A stretch of DNA of 8,789 bases, from NCBI GenBank assembly GCA_964347265.1, contig CAYFXV010000026.1, positions 1 through 8,789 of the forward strand, read 5' to 3'. Positions 4,302 through 8,789 of the stretch are shown here, in pieces. Both the position numbers and the translations under genes were made by a program. Under the pieces are notes generated by a model, which saw nothing but the letters and a program-made list of their open reading frames with translations, did no database searches and was not told the origin of the DNA. The DNA is from CS1-C013 sp964347265. Lineage in GTDB: Archaea > Aenigmatarchaeota > Aenigmatarchaeia > Aenigmatarchaeales > Aenigmatarchaeaceae. Numbering within the stretch: the first letter of the stretch is position 1; each line of letters starts with the position of its first letter.

Positions 4302-4311
4302 TTTGTAAAAC

Positions 4312-4324
4312 TTTTTTATTTAAT
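4312..4324 (+). promoter_or_regulatory. TATA box for the glycoprotein-transporter operon
   Basis: TTTTTTATTTAAT is centred about 27 nt before ATG 4346, giving a leaderless first gene. Confidence 0.55.
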
Positions 4325-4345
4325 CCAAGAAATTAAAAATTAATT

Positions 4346-5266
4346 ATGCCGAAAGTAATAATCATGATTATTCTAATATTTGTAATAATAAATGTTGCCT
4401 TTATGTTTGTTTATTTTAATAAACCTCCTGAAGATTTTATAGAACCTCCTGTTGTTACTCCAGAAAAGGAAACTCCAGAACCACCCCCAGAACCAATTGA
4501 AGAACCTCCACAAAATCTTTCAAACGAAACTTCCCAAAACGAAACTTCTAATATTACGATATATGAAATGAATTGCATAAATGCTACACAAGATTATGTA
4601 AAAGGTGTAGAAAACATAACTAACATAACACTAGTGGAAACAGGAATTTTTGACAAAGAAGATGAAGCTATAGTTTATGTAAGACGTAATTGGTCTAGTG
4701 TTCATTTTGAACTTAAAGGTTTTGAAAACGAAACAAGGGGAAAAACTGCTGTTTCTGTATTCAATGTAATGACCACTGGACAAAGGAATTTCACACTTCC
4801 AGTATTATGCAATGAAAATGGTACAATTGGTAATTATTCTTCCTGTCTTTTAGCCAATGTTCCAGATATTCCTTTAGCTTGCTATAATTTTACTATTAAT
4901 TTTACTGAATGTAAGATAGAGTGGAGAGATCATCATATTCTAGATGATATTGAATATAATGTTACTCCTCCAGGAGCTGCCTTTTTAATTGGTCCTCGTG
5001 TCGTTGAAAACAAAACTGAGGTAGTATTTAACTTTACAATATGGTCTTCTCGTGAAAGACTAGAATATTTTGGAATGAATATTATAGAAAGAACATTTAC
5101 TCCGCTGATAAATGATGATGTTATATTCAGTTCAAACAAGATGACACCTGATGGAAAAGGCGGTTCTATTGTAAGAGAAATAAATATAACTAATAGAGTA
5201 AATGTTGAATTTTATGCTACAATATGGTTTAAAAAGAAATGTTATGATAAATATGTGATTTATTGA
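4346..5266 (+). CDS. Heavily sequon-bearing membrane-anchored surface protein
   Basis: 306 residues, family not recognised. An N-terminal membrane helix (about 4-23) is followed by a Pro/Glu-rich stalk (27-55, many PP pairs), then an exterior domain to the end. The sequence shows 18 N-x-S/T sequons: N57, 60, 65, 69, 79, 90, 93, 115, 128, 148, 158, 163, 181, 185, 205, 222, 229 and 280. That would suit dense N-glycosylation by an archaeal AglB oligosaccharyltransferase outside the cell. Six Cys (77, 155, 167, 179, 189, 299) could form three disulfides. The alternating hydrophobic pattern of the domain suggests beta structure. The layout (anchor, stalk, glycosylated domain) fits a cell-envelope or contact protein. 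The transporter gene follows after 24 bp, so the two probably form an operon. Confidence 0.85.
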   Translation: MPKVIIMIILIFVIINVAFMFVYFNKPPEDFIEPPVVTPEKETPEPPPEPIEEPPQNLSNETSQNETSNITIYEMNCINATQDYVKGVENITNITLVETGIFDKEDEAIVYVRRNWSSVHFELKGFENETRGKTAVSVFNVMTTGQRNFTLPVLCNENGTIGNYSSCLLANVPDIPLACYNFTINFTECKIEWRDHHILDDIEYNVTPPGAAFLIGPRVVENKTEVVFNFTIWSSRERLEYFGMNIIERTFTPLINDDVIFSSNKMTPDGKGGSIVREINITNRVNVEFYATIWFKKKCYDKYVIY

Positions 5267-5282
5267 AATCTTTCATCTTAAA

Positions 5283-5287
5283 GTGAT
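5283..5287 (+). promoter_or_regulatory. Shine-Dalgarno-like GTGAT before the transporter
   Basis: GTGAT, matching part of the archaeal GGTGATC consensus, sits three bases before ATG 5291. As the second gene of an operon this start cannot be leaderless. The same GTGAT-N3-ATG arrangement precedes 6613. Confidence 0.45.
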
Positions 5288-5290
5288 TTT

Positions 5291-6421
5291 ATGAGTGTTA
5301 AAAAAGCATTTTGGATATTTGCAATTTTGTCTGTTTTAATCATGATATCTGACAGAATATTATTTGTAATATTTCCAAATTATTTAATAGAAAAACAATT
5401 TTCTGCTACTGAGATTGGATTAATATTTTCTTTTGCGTCTTTAATTCTTTTAATTTCTAGAACTTTTATAGGAAAGTTGTCAGATATTTGGGGAAGAAAA
5501 TCAATACTTTCTCTAGGATTATTTATCGAATCAATATCAATTTCTTTTTATCCTTCTTTATCAAGAATTTATGAATTTAGTATAGTTAAGGGATTAAAAG
5601 AAGTGGCAAAAACATTAAAAGAGTCTGTTACTGATGCAATTCAAGCAGATGTTTTTAAAAAGAAGATAAGAGCAAAAATTCTTGCAAGATTAGGAACAAT
5701 ATTTCCACTTAGCAGAGCTTTGGCAGCATTGATAGGAGCAGTTATTGTTACTTATTTTTCTCTAGCTCATGGTTTTTATTTTGCAGCATTTGCAATTTTT
5801 CTATCATTTTTAATATTTACTTTATTTTTCAAAGAAAAGAAGGTTAAAACCAAAAAAGAATTTAAATTATCAATAAAAGCTTATTCTAAAAAATTCAAAA
5901 TAATTTCAATAATTGGGTTTTTAGTTGCTATAAATTTCAATGTAGCTTATTTTCCAGGGTTTTTTATTTTAGCTAAGGATTTAGGAATTTCAGAGAGTCT
6001 ATTGTTTAGCTTATTGTTTTTTGACTATATAATAAGTGCTATATTTGTATGGTGGAGCAAGAAATGGATTGATAAATTTGGTAGAACAAAAACAACTGCT
6101 TTAGCAACTTTTCTATTTTCTCTTTTCACTCTATTGTATTCTTTCTCTTCATCTATAATTCAATTTTTTTTCACTCTTTTAATGGTTTCAATAGGATTTT
6201 ATATTTATAATATAGCTTTTAGAACTATTTTGATGGATGCCACTGTAAGAAGAGTTAGAGGTGAGCAAATAGGATTTGCTAAAACCTTAGAAGGAATAGG
6301 AGATATGATTGGACCTGTTTTAGGAGGGTTTTTAATAGACTCAATATCATTATCATCTGCTTTTTATTTTGCAGGTTTTGCGGGTTTTATAGCAGCTTTT
6401 TTAGCATGGAATATAAAGTGA
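5291..6421 (+). CDS. Major facilitator superfamily transporter
   Basis: 376 residues, slightly short for the superfamily (about 400), with roughly twelve hydrophobic segments covering the length. MFS motif A appears in the loop after the second helix as GKLSDIWGRK (61-70), and its second-half counterpart as KKWIDKFGRT (257-266); this duplication is diagnostic. The central linker (about 186-204) is Lys-rich, as expected for the cytoplasmic loop between the two six-helix halves. ARVRGEQ-like residues (VRRVRGEQIGFAKTLEGIGD, about 319-338) and the GPVLGGFLID segment (341-350) are also typical. The substrate cannot be told from sequence; drug, sugar or metabolite export are all possible. It is downstream of the glycosylated surface protein in one operon and is translated from GTGAT at 5283-5287. 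Confidence 0.93.
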   Translation: MSVKKAFWIFAILSVLIMISDRILFVIFPNYLIEKQFSATEIGLIFSFASLILLISRTFIGKLSDIWGRKSILSLGLFIESISISFYPSLSRIYEFSIVKGLKEVAKTLKESVTDAIQADVFKKKIRAKILARLGTIFPLSRALAALIGAVIVTYFSLAHGFYFAAFAIFLSFLIFTLFFKEKKVKTKKEFKLSIKAYSKKFKIISIIGFLVAINFNVAYFPGFFILAKDLGISESLLFSLLFFDYIISAIFVWWSKKWIDKFGRTKTTALATFLFSLFTLLYSFSSSIIQFFFTLLMVSIGFYIYNIAFRTILMDATVRRVRGEQIGFAKTLEGIGDMIGPVLGGFLIDSISLSSAFYFAGFAGFIAAFLAWNIK

Positions 6422-6430
6422 TATTTTTAA

Positions 6431-6440
6431 AATATAAAAA
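6431..6440 (+). promoter_or_regulatory. TATA box for tRNA-Gly
   Basis: AATATAAAAA is centred about 29 nt upstream of the tRNA-Gly 5' end at 6465, just past the transporter stop. Confidence 0.55.
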
Positions 6441-6464
6441 ACATAAAAAATCTTATTAATTTAA

Positions 6465-6536
6465 GCGCCGATAGTCTAATGGTTAGGACATCAGCTTGCC
6501 AAGCTGACGATCCGGGTTCGAATCCCGGTCGGCGCA
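6465..6536 (+). tRNA. tRNA-Gly (anticodon GCC)
   Basis: A complete cloverleaf. The acceptor GCGCCGA/TCGGCGC (6465-6471 with 6529-6535) is perfect. The D stem is GTCT/GGAC with TAATGGTTA-type loop. The anticodon stem TCAGC/GCTGA has loop TTGCCAA and anticodon GCC at 6498-6500. The T stem CCGGG/CCCGG surrounds TTCGAAT. The discriminator is A6536. CCA is not encoded and there is no intron. It decodes GGC and GGU. Confidence 0.98.
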
Positions 6537-6538
6537 TC

Positions 6539-6553
6539 ATTCTTGACCGGGAT
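6539..6553 (+). repeat. Short hairpin element, copy 1
   Basis: ATTCT-TGACC-GGGAT: as RNA the arms pair with two G-U wobbles around the loop UGACC. It begins three bases after tRNA-Gly. A second copy at 7006-7020 has the same loop with fully Watson-Crick arms. Confidence 0.35.
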
Positions 6554-6570
6554 GAAGGAATAATCAAAGA

Positions 6571-6579
6571 GTTTAAATG
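6571..6579 (+). promoter_or_regulatory. TATA box for the 123-codon gene
   Basis: GTTTAAATG, in the 22-nt module (6567-6588) identical to 2587-2608, followed by CTATAA at 6589-6594. Predicted transcription start is near 6602, giving a leader of about 11 nt that holds GTGAT (6605-6609) three bases before ATG 6613. Confidence 0.55.
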
Positions 6580-6612
6580 TTTTAGTGTCTATAACTGTTT
6601 TTAAGTGATAAA

Positions 6613-6984
6613 ATGGAAAAAGTAAAAAAATCTGTTAAAAATTTAGGTCGTTTTTTAGATGTTGTATCAACAGCATCATTTGCTGCATCATCAGCTTTAG
6701 AACCTGATCCTTCTTTAAGAGTATTATCTACAGGATTGTCTACTTTTCAAGGATTTGAAACTGGTTCAAGACTTAATGAAGATAAAGAATATACAGGTAA
6801 TTTTAATAAAGGTGTTACATTAAGTTATGCTGGTTTAGGAACAATATTTTTAGTTAAATCAATATATGATGCTTTGGGAGGAGAATTAGGAAGAATACCA
6901 TCTGACATTGGCTTAAGTGTTGGAAGTTATACAAATGTATTATCAAGAAATTTACATAGTTTAGCTAGCAAAATAAAAAATTAA
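6613..6984 (+). CDS. Unknown small protein, possibly membrane-associated
   Basis: 123 residues, not recognised. A basic N-terminus (MEKVKKSVKNLGR) leads into an Ala/Ser-rich helix (FLDVVSTASFAASSAL, 14-29). The middle is polar, then comes a moderately hydrophobic stretch (VTLSYAGLGTIFLVKSIYDAL, roughly 68-88) and a Ser/Gly-rich end. The composition is that of a soluble or amphipathic helical protein; the second stretch could be a marginal membrane segment. No Cys, no catalytic pattern. It has its own promoter, with a short leader and a GTGAT ribosome site. It follows tRNA-Gly and begins a run of small unknown genes on the same strand. The shared 22-nt promoter module suggests co-regulation with the gene at 2622. 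Confidence 0.7.
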   Translation: MEKVKKSVKNLGRFLDVVSTASFAASSALEPDPSLRVLSTGLSTFQGFETGSRLNEDKEYTGNFNKGVTLSYAGLGTIFLVKSIYDALGGELGRIPSDIGLSVGSYTNVLSRNLHSLASKIKN

Positions 6985-7005
6985 TAGTTGTATTAAACTT
7001 TAAAA

Positions 7006-7020
7006 ATTCTTGACCAGAAT
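7006..7020 (+). repeat. Short hairpin element, copy 2
   Basis: ATTCT-TGACC-AGAAT, a perfect 5-bp inverted repeat with loop TGACC, 22 nt after the stop of the 123-codon gene. Compared with copy 1, two arm positions differ but pairing is kept. Confidence 0.35.
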
Positions 7021-7029
7021 GAGTAGATA

Positions 7030-7037
7030 ATTTAAGC
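7030..7037 (+). promoter_or_regulatory. TATA box for the 89-codon gene
   Basis: ATTTAAGC is centred about 27 nt before ATG 7061, giving a leaderless message. Confidence 0.5.
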
Positions 7038-7060
7038 TAGAATTTCTAAATTTTAAGTGT

Positions 7061-7330
7061 ATGTCACTTAAACAACTCCTTAAACCAGATTGGAAAAAGA
7101 TTGTTTTAACAATTGTTTTAATGATTTTTCCTCTTATTTTTATGATAACATCATCATATATTGTTCATTCTTGCCCTGTTGGAATGATAGATTGTCCACC
7201 AATATTTGATTGGGAAAAATTTATTATAACATTTGCTGTATCAACCAGTCTTAGTTATCTTCTTTCTTGCCTATTAGTTTGGGGTATGGGAGAAGAACGT
7301 AAGATATCTATTAAATTTGAAATCTATTAG
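7061..7330 (+). CDS. Small membrane protein with LKPDWKK start
   Basis: 89 residues. The N-terminus MSLKQLLKPDWKK is followed by a membrane helix (about 14-34), an outside loop with two Cys (38 and 45) and several Pro, a second helix (about 54-74) and a charged tail. Both ends should be cytoplasmic. From memory, small membrane proteins that begin with a Leu-Lys-Pro-Asp-Trp-Lys/Arg-Lys stretch recur in Woesearchaeota and Pacearchaeota genomes, so this is probably a lineage-typical family of unknown role; I cannot verify this here. The two loop Cys could form a disulfide outside the membrane. It has its own TATA box, so is a separate transcription unit from the genes on either side. Confidence 0.75.
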   Translation: MSLKQLLKPDWKKIVLTIVLMIFPLIFMITSSYIVHSCPVGMIDCPPIFDWEKFIITFAVSTSLSYLLSCLLVWGMGEERKISIKFEIY

Positions 7331-7335
7331 AACAC

Positions 7336-7359
7336 ATTTAAATTAGTCTTTTTCTATAA
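7336..7359 (+). promoter_or_regulatory. TATA box and -10-like element for the 93-codon gene
   Basis: ATTTAAAT (about 7336-7343) is centred about 27 nt before ATG 7367, with CTATAA at 7354-7359, that is -13 to -8. The layout and the 13-nt stretch TTTTTCTATAATT match the promoter of the 55-codon gene. Confidence 0.6.
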
Positions 7360-7366
7360 TTAGGAT

Positions 7367-7648
7367 ATGAAAAAAGTTTTAAGATATTTAGGTTATTTAT
7401 CATTGGTGATTGGACTCTCTTTGTTGGGGGTTGCATTTTTTTACTATATAATTGCTTTGAATCTCTCATTAGGAATTCTATCCACAAATTATGCTTTATA
7501 CAATTTTATCAAAGAATCAATTGGATTAAACTTTCAAAAAATATATAGTGATATCTTTTTCATGACATTTTCACTAGGCTCATTAGGCGCAATTTTAACA
7601 TATATAGGCTCAAACACAATCCCTACAATCATGAAAGAACGCATGTAG
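7367..7648 (+). CDS. Small membrane protein of unknown function
   Basis: 93 residues. A basic start (MKKVLRY) leads into a long hydrophobic stretch (about 8-36, enough for one long or two short helices), a polar loop (about 40-62) and a second hydrophobic segment (about 63-83). It ends in a basic MKERM tail. No Cys and no motif that I recognise. The N-terminus and promoter resemble those of the 55-residue membrane protein at 3065 (MKRILFY versus MKKVLRY, with matching -27 and -13 to -8 elements). The proteins are too short to claim a common origin. It is a separate leaderless unit. Confidence 0.7.
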   Translation: MKKVLRYLGYLSLVIGLSLLGVAFFYYIIALNLSLGILSTNYALYNFIKESIGLNFQKIYSDIFFMTFSLGSLGAILTYIGSNTIPTIMKERM

Positions 7649-7670
7649 TGCATAGCAATTACCATCAACA

Positions 7671-7681
7671 ATATATATAAA
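7671..7681 (+). promoter_or_regulatory. TATA box for the 149-codon gene
   Basis: ATATATATAAA is centred about 31 nt before ATG 7707, predicting a start a few bases ahead of the ATG. Confidence 0.5.
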
Positions 7682-7706
7682 CCTGAGAAATAATTTTAGT
7701 GGTTTA

Positions 7707-8156
7707 ATGGATGATTTAGAAGAAATAAAGAAAGAAGTTTTTAAAAGAGCAATGCCAGAGCCGGTGGCATCTAAACCTCTGCCTCATGAAGTAATTGATT
7801 TAGAAAAAATGATTGAGGAAACTCCAAAAATAGCTCCTTTGTTTGTAAAAATCGAGAAATACCAAGAAATTTTGAAAACCATTCAGAAATTAAAGGTGTC
7901 TTTAAAGAACATTCGTTTTCTTTTAGCTTTTAAAGAGCAGATCAAAAAAATAGATACTGAAGCTGATGAATTAATGATTAAATCAATAAGTAATTTTTCT
8001 CGAACTACAAACGAATTTAGCATGAACTTTGCAATACCAAGAGGAGTTAAGTATATTCCTAAACCACCTGTTGAAGAAAGAGTAGATAGGTCTGTTTCTG
8101 ATTTAGGTGCTAAAATAACTAAATTAAGAGAAGAGCTAGATAAAATAAGAATTTAA
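7707..8156 (+). CDS. Helical cytoplasmic protein of unknown function
   Basis: 149 residues, soluble, no Cys and no membrane segment. An acidic/basic N-terminal helix (1-15) is followed by a Pro-rich linker (16-44: MPEPVASKPLP...), then a long charged helix (about 46-94) with heptad-like Leu/Ile spacing. A Pro-containing segment (110-122: IPRGVKYIPKPPV) precedes a short C-terminal coiled-coil helix (123-148). This layout suggests a structural or adaptor protein that binds partners through coiled coils. I do not recognise the family. The TAA stop (8154-8156) lies inside the TATA box of tRNA-Leu. It may be a DPANN-conserved protein, but that needs a database search. Confidence 0.75.
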   Translation: MDDLEEIKKEVFKRAMPEPVASKPLPHEVIDLEKMIEETPKIAPLFVKIEKYQEILKTIQKLKVSLKNIRFLLAFKEQIKKIDTEADELMIKSISNFSRTTNEFSMNFAIPRGVKYIPKPPVEERVDRSVSDLGAKITKLREELDKIRI

Positions 8157-8160
8157 ATAT
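8151..8160 (+). promoter_or_regulatory. TATA box for tRNA-Leu
   Basis: ATTTAAATAT is centred about 28 nt before the tRNA-Leu 5' end at 8184 and contains the stop codon of the preceding gene. Confidence 0.6.
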
Positions 8161-8183
8161 TCTGAAACAAAAGTTAGATTTAA

Positions 8184-8296
8184 GCAGGGGTAGCCAAGTC
8201 TGGTCTAAAGTGTAATTAACTTACACGGATATGGCGTAAGGCTTAGGACCTTATGGGTTAGTCCCTTCGTCGGTTCAAATCCGGCCCCCTGCACCA
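8184..8296 (+). tRNA. tRNA-Leu (anticodon UAG) with a 24-nt D-arm intron, CCA encoded
   Basis: The acceptor GCAGGGG (8184-8190) pairs with CCCCTGC (8286-8292); the discriminator is A8293 and CCA is encoded at 8294-8296. The anticodon stem TAAGG/CCTTA (8237-8241 with 8249-8253) has loop CTTAGGA and anticodon TAG at 8244-8246, followed by an extra arm with GGG/CCC. The T stem 8269-8273 pairs with 8281-8285 around TTCAAAT. The D stem GCC (8193-8195) only meets its partner GGC (8233-8235) if 8209-8232 is removed. The spliced length is 86 nt plus CCA. Splicing gives the usual leucine D arm ending TCTAA-GGCG. It decodes CUA and probably CUG. Confidence 0.95.
8209..8232 (+). other. Archaeal tRNA intron with bulge-helix-bulge, non-canonical D-arm position
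   Basis: The intron falls between tRNA positions 22 and 23. The 4-bp central helix is GUCU (8203-8206) with GGAU (8227-8230), including two wobbles. The 3-nt bulges are AAA (8207-8209) and AUG (8231-8233), each cut after the second base. A perfect 6-bp intron hairpin is formed by GTGTAA (8210-8215) with TTACAC (8221-8226). No clear outer helix is seen, so the motif is of the relaxed type. Confidence 0.85.
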
Positions 8297-8341
8297 TACC
8301 TTATGCACTGGGAACGGTGGATACCTAATAAAAACAAATAG

Positions 8342-8349
8342 TAATTAAG
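8342..8349 (+). promoter_or_regulatory. TATA-like box for the 112-codon gene
   Basis: TAATTAAG is centred about 27 nt before ATG 8372. It is a weaker match than the other boxes in the window. Confidence 0.35.
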
Positions 8350-8371
8350 TCGATATTTTTAATTTAAAAGT

Positions 8372-8710
8372 ATGAGAAAGACTTATTGGATTATAATAAT
8401 TATATTTTCAGCAATTCTGATAACAATATTTTATATCAGGTTCTCTACGGATAAGGATAGTTTGATAAGATTAATAAACAATTTTAATAATGATTCTGAC
8501 TGTATAATTGTTTCTCTTGATTATTGTGGCAGTCCATTGGCAATCAATAAGGCTCATCTTGATGTTTGGAACAAGCATTTAGAAAGTGAAAGATTAAGAT
8601 TAGAAAATAAAGTAATCTATGGGCCATCATTACCCTTAGGCCTTTTCGAAGCAAGGTGTATTAACAATAAGTGTGAAACACAAGCATTTAATCAAAACAT
8701 AAGTATTTAA
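8372..8710 (+). CDS. Membrane-anchored exported protein with four Cys
   Basis: 112 residues. After a basic MRKTYW start comes one very hydrophobic helix (about 6-22, with a run of Ile), then an exterior domain. The domain has DSDCIIVSLDYCGSPLAINK (41-60), a conserved-looking Trp (66) and a closing RCINNKCE (95-102). The Cys at 44, 52, 96 and 101 could form two disulfides outside the cell. The pattern D-x-D-C...C...INK...W...C-x-N-N-x-C resembles a small Cys-containing secreted domain found in many bacterial and archaeal hypothetical proteins; that is from memory. No function is assigned to that group that I can name. The promoter is weak but correctly spaced, and the gene follows tRNA-Leu. 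Confidence 0.75.
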   Translation: MRKTYWIIIIIFSAILITIFYIRFSTDKDSLIRLINNFNNDSDCIIVSLDYCGSPLAINKAHLDVWNKHLESERLRLENKVIYGPSLPLGLFEARCINNKCETQAFNQNISI

Positions 8711-8711
8711 A
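8704..8711 (+). promoter_or_regulatory. Possible TATA box for the gene at 8754
   Basis: TATTTAAA-like box overlapping the stop codon of the previous gene. It predicts transcription from about 8733, leaving a leader of about 20 nt that contains the AAGGAG ribosome site. Confidence 0.35.
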
Positions 8712-8741
8712 CCATTGATTCTAACATTTCCTTATTAATAT

Positions 8742-8747
8742 AAGGAG
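8742..8747 (+). promoter_or_regulatory. Shine-Dalgarno AAGGAG
   Basis: AAGGAG lies six bases before ATG 8754 and is the strongest ribosome-binding site that sits before an ATG in the window. Most other genes here appear leaderless. Confidence 0.5.
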
Positions 8748-8753
8748 ATTTAA

Positions 8754-8789
8754 ATGCCATTTGAGAGAAGACGCTTCGGCAACAAAAGA
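8754..8789 (+). CDS. Start of a gene running off the window (basic N-terminus)
   Basis: ATG 8754 gives 12 codons, MPFERRRFGNKR, to the window end without a stop. The start is supported by AAGGAG six bases upstream and by a TATA-like box at 8704-8711. The codons are more G/C-ending (CGC, TTC, GGC, AAC) than in neighbouring genes. A basic Arg/Gly-type N-terminus of this sort occurs in small zinc-binding proteins with two CxxC pairs found in CPR and DPANN genomes, but twelve residues are too few to assign anything. A minus-strand frame (8707-8789) is also open here and is the main competing reading. Confidence 0.45.
   Translation, partial: MPFERRRFGNKR

Noticed and set aside
4933..5139. Minus-strand open frame inside the glycoprotein gene
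   Set aside because: Internal shadow of a gene with consistent sequon and Cys content.
8248..8305. ACCTTATG occurring in the tRNA-Leu anticodon arm and again after the tRNA
   Set aside because: Only 8 nt, no further similarity around it; likely chance.
8773..8780. GC-TTCG-GC mini-hairpin near the window end
   Set aside because: The stem is only two pairs and does not extend; it lies in probable coding sequence.
1..8789. CRISPR array, defence system or prophage
   Set aside because: No regularly spaced repeats, no cas-, restriction- or phage-type proteins were seen; the only mobile trace is the transposase remnant.

Overview
The window most likely comes from an AT-rich archaeon, probably a small-genome DPANN lineage of the Woesearchaeota/Pacearchaeota type. 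The archaeal evidence is in the DNA: almost every transcription unit has an A/T-rich TATA box (often TTTAAA) centred about 27 nt before the start codon or tRNA 5' end, which implies leaderless mRNAs. A tRNA-Leu gene carries a bulge-helix-bulge intron in its D arm, and a surface protein is packed with N-glycosylation sequons. Placement in DPANN is inference from small genes, short enzymes and many small membrane proteins. No rRNA or ribosomal protein gene is present to settle it.

Layout. 2-139 (+) is the C-terminus of an unknown protein. 176-1902 (-) is a translationally coupled pair, carbamate kinase (arcC) then an ornithine carbamoyltransferase-like enzyme (argF). Together these would make ATP from citrulline, the lower half of the arginine deiminase route; no deiminase is in the window. 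The carbamoyltransferase has HPLM where ornithine enzymes have HCLP. arcC is divergent from tRNA-Glu(CUC), and their promoters interleave within 36 bp. 2014-2355 holds no intact gene, but contains a likely transposase remnant and an inverted repeat with promoter and terminator signals.

2356-3232 carries two small unknown genes diverging from one nearly symmetric TATA box, then a 55-residue two-helix membrane protein. tRNA-Ser(CGA) follows on the minus strand. 3415-4345 holds a possible 27-codon gene whose stop abuts that of a membrane-anchored extracellular protein, plus a possible 36-codon gene. 4346-6421 is a two-gene operon: a membrane-anchored protein with 18 N-glycosylation sequons and a major facilitator transporter. 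tRNA-Gly(GCC) follows.

6613-8710 is a run of small genes, mostly unrecognised, each apparently with its own promoter. Three encode membrane proteins, one a helical cytoplasmic protein, one a tail-anchored-looking or amphipathic protein of unknown type. tRNA-Leu(UAG) with its 24-nt D-arm intron lies among them. A gene with a clear Shine-Dalgarno sequence begins at 8754 and runs off the end.

Strongest leads: the tRNA-Leu D-arm intron, the altered carbamoyltransferase active site, a 22-nt promoter module repeated exactly at two unlinked genes, and the symmetric bidirectional leaderless promoter. I did not find a convincing defence, CRISPR or otherwise obviously new multi-gene system.
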